Assembly: GCF_003711515.1 (NCBI RefSeq)
Contig: NW_021167080.1
Location: forward strand, 3,260,155-3,324,154
Direction: 5' to 3'
Source: Sodiomyces alkalinus F11
Taxonomy: Eukaryota; Ascomycota; Sordariomycetes; Glomerellales; Plectosphaerellaceae
Length of the DNA: 64,000 bases
In this document: one piece after another, positions 34,430 through 46,299 of the stretch
Layout: each line of letters begins with the position of its first letter
Numbering within the stretch: position 1 is the first letter of the stretch
Notes under the pieces: model-generated
What the model was told of the DNA's origin: nothing
What the model saw: the letters and a program-made list of their open reading frames with translations, nothing else
Database searches by the model: none
Program-made: the position numbers and the translations under genes

Positions 34430-35250
34430 TAATATCCTCTTATCCCTGGAACCATCGACGTTGCCAACTTCTTCGAGGTCTTAACCTAGGGAATATTAGC
34501 GGACGCCGGCCTAGCTACGGTATTCACGGCGTTTACCTCCGCCTCGAGGTCGATAAACGCGGCCGTTCGCTGACTAGAGGCTATAGCGGGGGAGTCGGCG
34601 TTAGTGCGGTGTATCTACGGCGTCTTAACGTACTTACCCGTATAATTATAAGGCGCGTCCGAATCCCGAGCTATAATATATTACCTAAATAAAATATTTA
34701 GACGGTTCCACGATACGGTAATAGGGTTCACGTCTAATAAGAATTCTAGCTAGGGAATTTAGCTTACGATATTATAAGCCTCGGCCTCGGAGATAGCTTA
34801 GTAAACCAAGGGGTACTCCTCGGGGATAAAAACTATACGGTTAAGATCTTAGTCCACGGGATAGTTATAGTCGTATACCTCCGCCTCTCGGTAAAACTTA
34901 GTAATCCTTATCTTATAAGTCTCTTTCTATACTACGAACCTAATACCTAGTATCGATAGCTCGCTCTTAAGCCGTTCTTTACTCCCGTATAGTATTACTA
35001 CCCGGAAATAGCCGTCCTTAGTAAACCCTAAGCCGGGCCGTTTAGGGTTCCGGAAAGCTTTATTAAACGTGTCTTTATAGTCTATATCCTTAAATAGCTA
35101 GTAAGATAATAGGGCTTTAACGGTAAAGTACGTTTATAGTATAGGGATTACTAGTATATACCCTACGACGGCACGGTTTAACGAAGATACGATAGGGGGG
35201 ATAGTAAACCACGATATAAGGGGGTAGTTTATTAGTATAGCGTTTTAGCG
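34430..35250 (-). pseudogene. Gag-like coding relic of element C
   Basis: On the minus strand one frame continues for roughly 270 codons, interrupted almost only by TAG/TAA at likely Gln positions. It includes NPKRPGLGFTKDGYFRVVIL, then KSELSILGIRFVV and YKIRITKFYREAEVYDY. No CCHC knuckle is visible. I infer a Gag or RNA-binding protein from its position in an LTR element. The family is not recognised. Confidence 0.5.
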
Positions 35251-36865
35251 AGCTTAGTATAAGATCAATAGCCCGTTAGGGAGAGATAGTAAGCTATAAT
35301 TAAGAAGTAAGGAGTATAGGTATATATTAGAAAACGACGAAATAATGATTAGGGGACGATAGTGAATACTTAGGGAACTGATAGTTAACCACGCTAGCGA
35401 TATAAACGCTCGTAGTGTGGTGGTAAGTGGGAAGAAACAGAACTCGGTTATTATAGTACGATTTTATTTTTCTTCTAGTACCCCGTGGAGCGCCGTGGTA
35501 ACCGTGGTTATTACGGCGGCTATAGAAGGTATATATAGGTTATAGTCCTTGTATTCTTACCGTTCCCTAGCGTTACCTAGGGTTCCCTAGCGTTCCTGGT
35601 TATTACCTAGGGCGGCGATAACGTTCGTCTTATAGCGCGTTACCGGCGTGCCTCGTAACACTTTAGTCTTCTGGTTCCGCCGCGTGCCTACTAGCTCTTT
35701 AACGTCTCGCGGTTCTTTATTACTCGTGGTTCTTTAATATTACCCGGCTATAGCACCCTTAGAACCTCCGTCTTCTTTAAGGCTATCCTTAGATTAACTA
35801 AGGTCTTTTATCTCTCCTTAAAGGCGTCGCTTAGCCTCTATAGCTTCTTCTAATATCCGCTTAGCTATAATCTAATATCCCTCAGTATCTACCCCGGGCG
35901 ATATAAGCCTTATATCCCGCGGGCGTCCTCTAGCGGGGGATAATAACCGGTAGCGCCGTACAGTAATTACTTAATAACCGTAGGCGGCGATAGTATTTAC
36001 GATAGGAAGGAAAGAAAGGAAAAGGAAAAAAGGGAAAGAAAAGGAGTATACGTTATAAAACGACGGAGATACGCTAAGGGGAGACAGTAGACCACAATAT
36101 TTGTCGCTGGCGTGCCTCTGGGTTACGCTATAAGGCGTCGGTAATTCAACTACGGCTAAACGATAGTCCTTATCCATAGAACCTCTAGGTCTCGGCGAGG
36201 GATATACTAATAGAGATCTCTGCCGTCTAGTTCTTCCGCTTTAACCGGCCGTCTAGCCGTCTAGCGGTCCGGGAAGCCATGGCCTTCCACGGCGTCGTTC
36301 CAAAGTCTAAGATAGGGTCTTAATCGGAAATAATAGACACGGCGGTATACGTGCTATAGCCCGTAGATAAGGGTAGTCTTAGTAAACTTATCGGTCACGG
36401 TTAAAGGCGAGTCTGCTATAGGGAAGCCCTTCCTCTAGCAGGGAGGATAAGCCGAGGGACCTCGGGTAAATCCGTTAAAGGCTAGTGGAATAAGGGGAAG
36501 CCCTCCCTCTAATAGGGAGGATAAGCCGAGTAGTTCCACGATAAATCTATAGCTTATAATTAGTTATTTCTCGGACGATACGGCGGAGGCCAGGGTATAC
36601 CCCCTAAGCCTTAGGATACGTGGCCTTAGGCACGGATACTAATTCCACGCTTTTCCTTTTAGGGTTACTACACCGCTAGCCTCGGATATTGTCGGCACGT
36701 TAAGCCGGTCGGATAAAGGTAAGCCGCGCTAGGAGGAAATATTCTCCGCGAAGTACGAGTAAAAGGAAACTTACGGTAAGGGGAGGCTAGCTCCCCTTAT
36801 ACTCCGCGGGAAAAAAGGAAAAAAAAGGGGGGGGGGGGGGGAGCTTCGGACCCGGGGGGAAAGGA

Positions 36866-37480
36866 GGGGGGGGAGGTTAATACGCCCTATGGTTCTTTTA
36901 CCGGAGCTCGGGTTCTACGGAGGATACTAGTATATAGGATAGTAGTCGCTATCCTACGCCCTTAGCGATTATTAAGACAGTTATCGTCGGTACAGGCTAG
37001 TATAGTCGCCATCCTACGCCCGACTAGCGATTATTAGGGAGATTAACATTATATTAGAGCTAGGGATTTATAGTGGGTGCTAGTATATAGGTTAGTATAT
37101 TCGCTATTTCTGCATATTCGGCGATCGTAAATTCCTTAGTACTCCACGTCTAGACGTATTAAAGGGGAGGCGATTTAGGGGGGGGAGGTTAATACGCCCC
37201 GTAGTCTTTATCGGGGCTCTAGTCCTATAGAGGACGCTAGTATATAGGATAGTATAATTACTATCCTACGCCCTTTAGCGATCGTTATAAATAGTTAGCG
37301 TTAGAGTAGGTTAGTATAGTCGCCTACGCCGACTAGTAATTATTAGGAAGGTTATCGCGGTGTTAAAACTTAGATTCCACGGCTAATAGTTATTATAAAG
37401 GCAGGTAATAATCCACGGTATACGATTAGAGGATAGTAGTTCCCTTTACTACTCCACGCCTAGACCTAGTAAAGGGGAGG
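36866..37480. repeat. Two tandem units of about 300 bp in element C
   Basis: The unit starts GGGGGGAGGTTAATACGCCC (about 36866) and again at about 37173. Both copies contain GCTAGTATATAGG-type and ATCCTACGCCC motifs and end near CTCCACG...AAAGGGGAGGCG. A smaller duplication with GGGAGGATAAGCCGAG occurs at about 36441 and 36516. Confidence 0.7.
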
Positions 37481-37664
37481 CGTCTTCGCCTAGCGCGCCT
37501 CGTGTCTATTTAGTCTTAGCACACGAAGTCCGCGCCGTTAAGGGCGGATACGCTGGGTATACTAGTATTCGCTAGTAAACTATATACCTATATAGTCTTA
37601 GTATATATAGTCTACGCCGGGCGGCGGTACGCGAACCTTACCCGTAAGCTTAGTTACTATTATT

Positions 37665-38015
37665 TAATATACCTATCCGGTATAGCCCCTAGCCAGCTAG
37701 TACTCTAGGACCTATAAGCCAGGCTTTTCTCGAGGGGTAACCTTTAGGTATAGAAAATAGGGCGTAATAAAGGTATCTTCTCTAAGCTAAGGGGGCGCGC
37801 GCCCCAGGACTTAAGTATCCACGGGGAAACCCCGTAGAATCCTCGGCTTCTACGTATAGGAACCCGGAGGATTCCCCGGTATTTACTAATTATACCCTGG
37901 GGAAGCTATAGTATACCCTAAAGATACCTATAGTATACCCCGTGGGTGCTATAGCGTAAGCTATAGTATGCCCGTGGTACGCCCTAGTATTCCCGGTAGA
38001 ATCTAGGGTGTATTA
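37665..38015 (-). repeat. Element C LTR, right copy
   Basis: 351 bp, the partner of 33180-33541. It is the 5' LTR if the minus-strand gag-like frame sets the orientation. Followed directly by the TAGAC duplication (38016-38020). Confidence 0.85.
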
Positions 38016-38260
38016 TAGACCTTCTCGGTCTTATATAGACTTATAATAGTTCTTACGATAACCGAGACGCACCCCCTAGGGGTATTTATAGCTATCTATT
38101 AGTGGTTATCGTGTTCTTCTACCTTAATTTCCCTAACCACCGCTAACGCTATAAGGAACGCGCGCACGGGATCTTCCGGGGATATTAGAGGCGTAGGAAA
38201 CGGTTTAAACCTCGTAGTAGTAAACCGTAAAGTGTCCGTAGTAATAGCGGTGGCCTCTCC

Positions 38261-38547
38261 TATCGCATAGGCGCACGGACTATAATGTGGTCTATAGGGG
38301 ATTTAGGAGGGATCCACGCTATAACTAAGGGCTTCGGATATCGAGGACCTCGGGTATCAGGATATAATAGGGGCGGATACCGGAAAAGACCAGATAGGAT
38401 CTAAATGATATAGTACCTATAATAGAGTCTTTACTACCCTAATTAAGGGCGTAAAAGACTCTCCTAGATATAACTTAATATAATATATATACACGAGATT
38501 TCTACTCTACTTAGTTAATTATTTAAGTGCCTATTTAACGTGCGATA
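38261..38547 (+). repeat. Element A 5' LTR
   Basis: 287 bp, TATCGCAT...GTGCGATA. Carries more TpA than the 3' copy (44407-44693), so it was hit harder by RIP. Confidence 0.88.
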
Positions 38548-38558
38548 GTTATAAGCCC
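38548..38558 (+). other. Primer-binding site, fits initiator tRNA-Met anticodon arm
   Basis: GTTATAAGCCC begins at the first base after the 5' LTR. With one RIP-type change (A for G) it is complementary to GGGCTCATAAC, the anticodon arm of fungal initiator tRNA-Met. Drosophila copia is primed by a half-tRNA in the same way. The same 11 bases stand at 54462-54452 in element B. Confidence 0.6.
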
Positions 38559-38699
38559 GGTTTATAATGCCTAAACAATAGATATTAATAAGGCTACCTC
38601 TATTCTACTATAAAGAAGTAATCACGTCTATATAAGCACTCTTAAATAACTACTATTAACCTGATTAGAGTCATTAAGAGATTAATTAACCTACCTATA

Positions 38700-40120
38700 A
38701 ATTAACTAACCGATAAACTAGTAAAGATATCTTCTAACGTATCTAACGCTAAATAGAAGGCGGCCGTTATTACCCTCGTTAACTAGAGGGATTAGGTAGT
38801 TTAGGAGCGCGCTGTACGCGGTAAATTAGCCTCCTACTAGGATAACTACCTAAATCTAAAGCTAAGCAATAAGGAGGCTAACGCCTATCTCCTCCTTATA
38901 CCTACGCCGCCTAATATCCGTAAATATAAGGCTCTTACTATAGACCCTAACGCGGAGGAGGCTATAGCTACCACCGTTACGGCTACTCCGTCTTCTACTA
39001 TCACGCTAAAGGGCGATAAGGCTATAGACGCCACGGACGCCGCCACGGCTACTATAACCGGTGCCACGGCGGCCACGGCTATCGGTAAGAGGAAGACGGC
39101 CGCTCGCCGGAAGGCTACGGCCGTAATAAAAGAATTAACGACTAGGACGCTTATATCTATTAACGACCTGTCTAAAAAGGGGCGTACGCGCTACCTATAA
39201 GATCGGTATATATACCGCGAGGAAAAGGCAGACTATAACGTGTAGTAAAAGAAGTTTAATAAGGTATACTCCTATATTAAAGGGGCCGTCTACACTATAT
39301 TATATAGCCTCCTCGTCTAGCTATAGGACGATACCGTAAATAATCCACGGGCTTAGATTACTCTCCTGCACGCGTATATAGGACTAACCCCTATAGACCT
39401 TTGTAAGGAAGCCTCAGTTCTATATCGACGATATACTATACCTATAAAGGCTATACTTAAGGATATAGACGGCTAGGTTATAAGCTGGAAAATAGCGATA
39501 ATACACTATAAATATATAGGCGTTTTAAAGCTATTAAGCGCGGACTATTAGATAGAAGACGCGTTAAAAGCTATTAGACCTATCGCCTAGGAATAGAGTA
39601 ATAACTACCTAGTAAATAACTACGATAAGATTACGGAAAACGAGCTAACGATTAACGACTTCGTAAAGGCTCTATATACGGTTTTTAGTAATATAAAAAG
39701 CCTATAATCCTCCGCTATAAAGCCTAGAGTCGGGAGAGATACCTTTAATACCCTTAGGAACCTCCCCGATACTAAAGATACTACTAATAATAAAGATAAT
39801 AAGAAGCGTCCTTGTAGTAATATATCCGTAAAGGCTATCCCTCCCGTAATAAGGAGGCCTTATAAGATATATAAGAGCCCCTATACTACCGCCGCCTATT
39901 AGTACGTGAGGCCGGATATACGCCCGTATACCTAGCGTGGCCGTGAAGATATTATGAAGGTTACGGAAAAGAAGATACGTAATTATAGTTTTAAAAGCCG
40001 CGTAGACACCGCGATGCAGAAGAGGCGGGAAGCCTTAGGGGCTATTACCGCTAATAAGATAGAGGAAGTCTAGGAAGATTAACTCTATAATACTACGCCT
40101 AGTATAACTACTATATAATA
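38700..40120 (+). pseudogene. Element A gag relic
   Basis: Plus-strand frame with copia-type Gag content, for example GLTPIDLCKEASVLYRRYTI and YLVNNYDKITENELTINDF. It is interrupted by TAG/TAA at Gln and Trp positions. It encodes the structural protein of the virus-like particle in intact relatives. Confidence 0.65.
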
Positions 40121-40299
40121 AAATCGGGGGGTTACTAGGCCGCCCGTAAGTATAGCTTTAAAAGACCTATCCGTTACTGTGATAGGGAGACTAGGCGCCT
40201 ACCTAACCTAGGGGGTGGCGCGCCGTCGTCGTACGACGATACTATTAAGATTATAATTAGAATAAAGGGTATCCCTCTTGATTAACTAAGCCAGAGCGC

Positions 40300-41830
40300 T
40301 ATTATACTATATAATCCTAGACTTAGGATCGTTAATCTATATCTTTAATAATTAAGGCCGTTTTACGGCCGTTAGACCACCCACGGATACTTTATCTCTC
40401 TCCCTTTAGGTGGGTACTTATAAGACTCCTATCCTTGGATACGGAGATATTAAGCTACGTGTGTAATCCCTATTAGGCATAAAGAGGCTATTACGCCTCC
40501 GTGATATCGTATACTATAAGGAATTCGTTACTAATATCGTCTTAGAACGCTAGCTACGCCTATAAGGCTACCGCTAGAATACCGTAAACGATATTATCGT
40601 TAGCTCCGCCGATAACCGGCCTATCTATAAGCTACTAGATATCCACGGCTAGTATATAATTAAGCGCGCGGAAGCCACGGCCGCTACCGTGTTCGCGGTC
40701 TTAGTAAGGCACCCGCGCGATAACTCGTATAGAAGATCACGATAACCGCGGTAACCGTAGAAGACTATGGTATAATAGTAGTATAAACGCCTCGGCCACT
40801 ACGGCACCGATACTCCTATAAAGATCGTCGACGCCACTTAGGGGGTAAAGATAAAGGGACCTTATATAACGGACTATAACGCGTATAGGTAATCGTAAAT
40901 GCCTGCGTAGATCCGGCGGATACTATCTCTTTACCCGTTAAAGCCCGGAGAGGCCCTAGCTATTAATTTTCACGATCTAGAAGAGGCGGAGTAGTTAGTA
41001 GGCGGACTATATAAGTCTATTATATTCGTTATAGACGTGTATATAGGTTATACGTGAGATTACTACCTATAGAAGAGAGACTAAGGCTCTATTCTGCACG
41101 CTCTAAAAGACGTTTTTACCCTACTTAAGATCTAATTCGATATTAGGTCACGTATCCTACGAGCCGATTCTAAGATATTTTAGTACCTAGAAATCGTTAC
41201 TTTCCTCGCTATTAAGGGGGTAGAATACTAGCCGTCGGTATTATATTTATAGGATTAAAACGGCGTTATAGAACGGATTAGAGGTATTGTTAAAAGGAGG
41301 CCGAGGGCTATAAGGATTAGGGCTAATATGCCTATATCTATCTAGCCTAAGATCTTTAAGACTGCTATATATCTATATAATAGGACGCTATAATATATTA
41401 ACCATTAGAAGATACTATATAAAGGCCTACGCGGCCGTTAACCTGACCTCACGCACCTGCGAGCTTACGGCTATAAAGCCTTTATAAAAACGCGCGATGC
41501 CTAAGCTAAAAGGAACCGCCTATAAAGGCTAGAACCGAAGGTATAGATCGGTTATTATATCGGATACTAATCCTCGAATAGCTTCTATATTTAGCTATTA
41601 TACCTAACGGATATTATTACTACGAGAGCCGTGGTCTTCAACGAAGACGAGCTATTTAACGGCAGGATTAAAACGCTATAAGCTATAGCTTTCGCCGAGG
41701 AAATCAGGGAACGCCTATAATCTATCCGTATCACCTAATCTAGCGATACTATACCCGCGAATAGGCTACTATTAATGGGTATAGCTATAGATATATTAGA
41801 TCTTAAGTCGGAAGACTCTAACGCTACCGC
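40300..41830 (+). pseudogene. Element A protease-integrase relic
   Basis: Protease active-site region at 40320-40331 reads DLGS (family: D-S/T-G-A). Integrase core follows, with a VIDVYIGYT-type strand near 41031 and NGVIERIRGIVKRR near 41260, where intact copia elements read NGxxER. The frame is broken by RIP stops. Confidence 0.75.
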
Positions 41831-42185
41831 TATTACTACGGATAAAGGTAAGGCCGTCGTTATTACTATAAAAGAGGCCACAATTATTACTATAGACGAG
41901 GTTCTAAATCTATAGCCTAATACCTAGGCTATAGATTTAAAACCTTGTATCTCTAACGCCACCGCTATTACTATAGGAGAGGCCACCGCTATCGTTACGG
42001 GTACTGCTATTACTACGGATACTATTATCGCTATAGGAGAAGACTATCCTACCGCTATTACTACGGGTAAAGGTAATAATACCGCTATTACTACGGGCTA
42101 GGAAGATACCACCGCTATTACTACGGGAAAGGTCACCGCTATTACTACGGACACCGATACTATTACGGATACTCCCCGGTTCACC
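41830..42185 (+). repeat. Coding minisatellite, unit ACCGCTATTACTACGG
   Basis: A 16-bp core meaning Thr-Ala-Ile-Thr-Thr recurs many times, separated by variable 6-40-bp pieces such as GATAAAGGTAA. It lies between the integrase and reverse-transcriptase domains. The reverse-complement array in element B is split between 38221-38260, 44694-44750 and 50941-51240. Confidence 0.85.
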
Positions 42186-42499
42186 GCTATAAGGTTTAAA
42201 CCGTTTCCCACGCCTCTAATATCCTCGGAAGATTCTACGCGCGCGTTTCTTATAGCGTTAGCGGTGGTTAGGGACGTTAAGATAGAAGGAGACGATAATA
42301 ATTAACGGGTAGCCGTGGATACCCCTAAGGGGTGTATATTAGCGGCACGCCTATCTATTTTAAGTATCTATAAGACCGAGAAGGTGTAGAACGATAGCGC
42401 CTAAAAGGCGTTCTTTAACGCTAGAAGGACTTATAACCCTATACGCGTGAGGAAGTAAGCTATTAACGACGGCGACGTCGGTACTATAGATTCTACTCC

Positions 42500-44120
42500 C
42501 TCTAATAGCTTTTAGCCGCTATCGCGCCTAACCCGCGAGGATCTCCCGTCTCCGCTAAACAACTACTATAATATACGCCTCTACCCGTTATAGGAGCGGT
42601 GGTTATAGGCCGAGGGGGAATACCTTAAGGGGCACCGATAAATAGGCTGCTAGTAGGAGGTGGGTGGTAATTAGGCTAATAAGTAATAAGTCCTCGCTTA
42701 TAGAGAGGTATATACCTATAAATTTAATAAGGAGGGCACCCTCCTTAAGTGTAAGGCACGCCATATAGTCCGAGGGGATTAATAAAAACGGTTGGAGACT
42801 AAAGATAATTACGCTATAATGCTAGCCTTATAGTCCTTCCGTATACTAATAGCGATCGCCGCCCGATTTAATCTAGAAATAAGGTAGTTCGATACCGTTA
42901 ACGCGTTCGTTAACACCAGCCTTAAGGAAGAGGTGTTTATAAAGATACCGTAAGGCTACGAAGTATTAGGTAAGGTCCTGCTACTACGGAAAGCCCTCTT
43001 CGGTTTAACGGTATCGCTATTACTATAGTAAGAGGAATTTAGCGGAACGCTATAGAGGATAGGCTTTATAGCCGTCCCTAATAACCCCTATATTATAATC
43101 CGCGACGGTTTAATCCTATTCTTCTGTATTAACGATATCGGACATATATACTATAAAGACGGTAAGACGGACGCCGATAACCTCGAGGATACCCTTAAGC
43201 GGAGCTATAGGTTATTAGGAGGTGAAGAAATCCGTTAGTTCCTGGGAATTAAGGTCCTAAGGGATAGAGCCACCAGTAGGTTATAGCTATTATAATCCTC
43301 TTACGTGGAGAAGATCGCGGTTAAGTACTACGTAGATATACTCTGCCGAAAACCACTAAAGGTCCTATTATCTACGGAGCCGGTGATACCTCGCGATAGC
43401 ACCCGCGCGTCGATTCCCGAGGTCCGCTAGTATTAGGGTATAATCGGTTTTATCCTATACGCTGCTATTATAATAAGACCCGATATCGCGTTCGCCTATT
43501 CGAAGCTTTCCTAATATAATATTGATCCCTCCTCCGACTATCTTAAGAGGGCGTATTAAGTGCTACTATTCCTGTATTATATAAGACACTACTACCTAGA
43601 ATTCAGCGGGGATAGGCTCTTCCTGATAGTAAGCGACGTGTCCTTTAGGGATAATCCAGACCGTAAGAGTTTATAAGGATATACGATAAAGCTTTTCGGG
43701 GGAACCGTTAACTAGAAGGCGGGTAAATAACCGACGGTCACGATATCGTTAATAGAATCGGAACTACTCGCTCTTATAGAGGCCGTTGAGGAGACGTTAT
43801 TTATTAGCCGGATATTAAGGGACTTAGAGCTTTAGTTAGACTAATAGTAACTATAGCTATACTACGATAATTAGTAGACTATTAATCTCGTTAATAAGAA
43901 GGTATACCGCCTGCGAATAAGGCTACGGCACGTCGATATGTATAATTAGTGGGTATATTAGTTAGTATAGCAGGGCCTCTATAAGGTCACGTACGTTAAC
44001 ACGAAGGAGATAATCGCGGACGGTTTAATAAAGGCACTACCGGAGGCAGGGATTAAAAGACTATAGTACTAGCTTAATTTAACGGATTAATAGGACCGTA
44101 TTAAGTGGTCTAAATAACTA
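42500..44120 (+). pseudogene. Element A reverse transcriptase-RNase H relic
   Basis: RT frame with AIAARFNLEIR then FDTVNAFVNTSLKEEVFIK from about 42850. The catalytic box near 43118-43141 reads FFCINDI instead of the usual Y-V/I-D-D, so it is dead by missense as well as by stops. RNase H follows to about 44100. Stops fall at Gln and Trp codons. Confidence 0.8.
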
Positions 44121-44406
44121 CACGAAGATATTAAACGCGCTAAAGCGGCCGTAACGAAGGCCCCCGAGGGCGTAGAAGATCCGATAGATATGGATCCGAT
44201 TAAGTAGATCCGGCTAATCAGGATCGAGGAACTAATTAAGATAGATTTGAATTAAACGGTTAAATAGGGCGGATTTAGATCCCTTTTATAAGGGCGTTTT
44301 CCCCTGACTATTAATTTTACGATGGAAAGGTTAAGAGCGTTTGGTTTAAACCGAAGCCTCTGATTGGTTAGTTGACCTGGGAAGACCCACCTTAACTAAT
44401 AGGGTG

Positions 44407-44693
44407 TGTTATATGGGCGCACGGACTATAACATGGTCTATAGGGGATCTAGGGGGGATCCACGCTATAACTAAAGGCTTCGGATATCGGGGACCTCGGG
44501 TATTAGGATATAATAGGGGCGGATACCGGAAAAGACCGGATAGGATCTAAATAATGTAGTACCTATAATAGAGTCTTTACTGCCCTCATTAAGGATGTAA
44601 GAGACTTTCCTAGATATAACTTGATATAATACACACACACGAGATTTCTACTCTACTTAGTTGATTATTTAAGTGTCTATTTAACGTGCGATA
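44407..44693 (+). repeat. Element A 3' LTR
   Basis: 287 bp, TGTTATAT...GTGCGATA. It retains several CpA and TpG that have become TpA in the 5' LTR, for example ACACACACAC where the 5' copy reads ATATATACAC. Confidence 0.88.
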
Positions 44694-44741
44694 TATTCTA
44701 TAGTAATAGTGGTAGCGTCTCCTTTATCCGTAGTAATAGCG

Positions 44742-44749
44742 GTATTATC
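44742..44749. repeat. Target-site duplication GTATTATC, left copy (LINE D)
   Basis: GTATTATC at 44742-44749 is repeated at 50941-50948 on the other side of the LINE. Both lie inside GTAATAGCGG minisatellite sequence of element B. Confidence 0.75.
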
Positions 44750-44750
44750 C

Positions 44751-44771
44751 CTTTTTTTTATTTTTTTTTTA
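44751..44771 (-). other. Poly(A) tail of LINE D (T tract on plus strand)
   Basis: A run of Ts with one A interruption at the 3' end of the minus-strand LINE, next to the target-site duplication. Confidence 0.8.
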
Positions 44772-45399
44772 TTCATTACGCACATACAGCCTTAAAGCTA
44801 TAGCACGGCGCCTTTTGCCCTATAGGCTAGAGGCTAGAATAAGCTATAGTAAGGAGTGGAGTAGTAGTAATAAATAAAGGAAATCCTCCGTAACAGTCCG
44901 CCTAATATCCCGAAAAACAGGTAAAAACCATAACAGATAAGTAGACCGCAGGATCCGAGGTTTACGCCCTGTACCACTCTGCCGAGGCTATTTTCGTAGC
45001 TGAAAGATAGGCCTCTAAAGCCTGTATTCCTCTTTTAGTACCGAATAATAGCGGTAGAGATAGCGGTAGGCCTGCTAGGGCTTCCCGCAGGGCTTTTCGT
45101 TCGTTTTTATAAAAAGGGCAAGAAAGGATAAGGTGGGCTATATCCTGTATAGGGGAGCCGGGACAGGGATAGCAGTCGTTAGCGTATTTACGGGCCCTTT
45201 TGTCGTGGGATTTTAGGTATCCGAAGCCGGTTTTTAACTGAATAAAAGCCGATTTTACCTACCTAGGGCCCTATATTGGTAGTGGTTGTCGGGAAAAGCG
45301 GAGATTATCTCGGACGAGGCGCCTATAAAGGCGGCCTAATCGGACCGATTTACCCCTTCTTTCCGCCTCTTCCTCTTCGTTCTATAAAGCCTTCCAGCC

Positions 45400-45960
45400 T
45401 CGAACTAAGGCCTTATTAACCCGACGTTTTAAGTGACTAAGGGTAACTAAGCTAATAGATTTAGCAGCTTTTTTAGGGTCTAACGCCTATTTAGCTGCCT
45501 TATCCGCTAGTTCGTTCCCTTCTATTCCTATATACGAAGGGCACTACTATATAGAGACTAAAATGCCCTATTATTTTAGTTATTAGATAAGAGTCTCAGC
45601 CTTTATAGCCTACTACGAGGAGTGCTAAAGCTTCTGAATAGCCGCCTACGAATCGCTAACAATATAGTACTCTGGGGGCCTAGGCGACTGCTCTAGGGCG
45701 GTATAAAGGGCCTGAAGAATAGCGTATAATTCGGCGTCGGCGACTTCGGCAGAGTCCCCTAGGTTAATACCTAAAGCTCTGCAGGGCCTACCGGTACTAG
45801 GTAGCTATATAACAGTAGCTATAGCCTACGGAGGCCCTATAGGAGGCCTTATAGAATGGCCTAGGGAACCGTCGGTGTAGAAAACAGAGGCACACTCGCC
45901 TAGGGATTACTGTATATCCTTAAGGGCTTCGAGGTGGGCTATCTTGGGGTCTTAGGTGCT
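45400..45960 (-). pseudogene. LINE D RNase H relic
   Basis: The minus strand reads PSYIGIEGNELADKAAK near 45480-45560. This is the RNase H C-terminal signature (H-x-G-I-x-G-N-E-x-A-D-x-A-A-K) with His replaced by Tyr, as RIP would do to a CAC codon. Confidence 0.8.
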
Positions 45961-46299
45961 GGAGTCGGTATTATCCGTGTTATTAGGGCGTTCTTTTAAA
46001 GGAAAAAAGGGCCTAAGGTCTGCTATAGGCTCGGAGGCCTAGGGGGCCTCCTACCTAGCTGCCGGGCCCTCTATCCCCCAGGACTGCCCTACTAAGGCTA
46101 CTAGTTCTAGGCCTAGCTTATAAAGCTATATAGTAGGCTATAGGTCTTATAGGCGGGCGAGGTCTTCCTATTCCCCTAGAAGCTAGCGTCTAATAGGGTG
46201 ATTCGGTAGGAACTTTAAGGACCTAAAGGCATAAAGCCTATTAGACCTAGTTAACCGAATCGAAGCCGGAGGGACTACTGCTTCTAGTTCTAGAGGCCG

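Larger units (their letters stand above)
33180..38015 (-). mobile_element. Element C: LTR element with a gag-like frame but no visible polymerase
   Basis: LTRs of 362 bp (33180-33541) and 351 bp (37665-38015) flank 4.1 kb. They are bordered by the 5-bp duplication TAGAC and sit inside element B. The one long coding relic is on the minus strand (about 34430-35250). I found no reverse transcriptase, integrase or protease signature on either strand, even allowing for RIP stops. Two runs of internal duplication lie at 36420-36535 and 36866-37480. It may be a large non-autonomous derivative mobilised by another element. Confidence 0.75.
38261..44693 (+). mobile_element. Element A: full-length Ty1/copia retrotransposon (RIP-inactivated)
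   Basis: 6433 bp with 287-bp LTRs at 38261-38547 and 44407-44693. Domain order is gag, protease, integrase, reverse transcriptase, RNase H, which is the copia order. It is inserted in the opposite orientation in the coding minisatellite of element B. No clear target-site duplication is seen (left flank TCTCC, right flank TATTC). The two LTRs differ almost only by C/T and G/A. Confidence 0.88.

Noticed and set aside
38256..44698. Target-site duplication for element A
   Set aside because: Left TCTCC and right TATTC do not match even after allowing RIP transitions, so no duplication is claimed.
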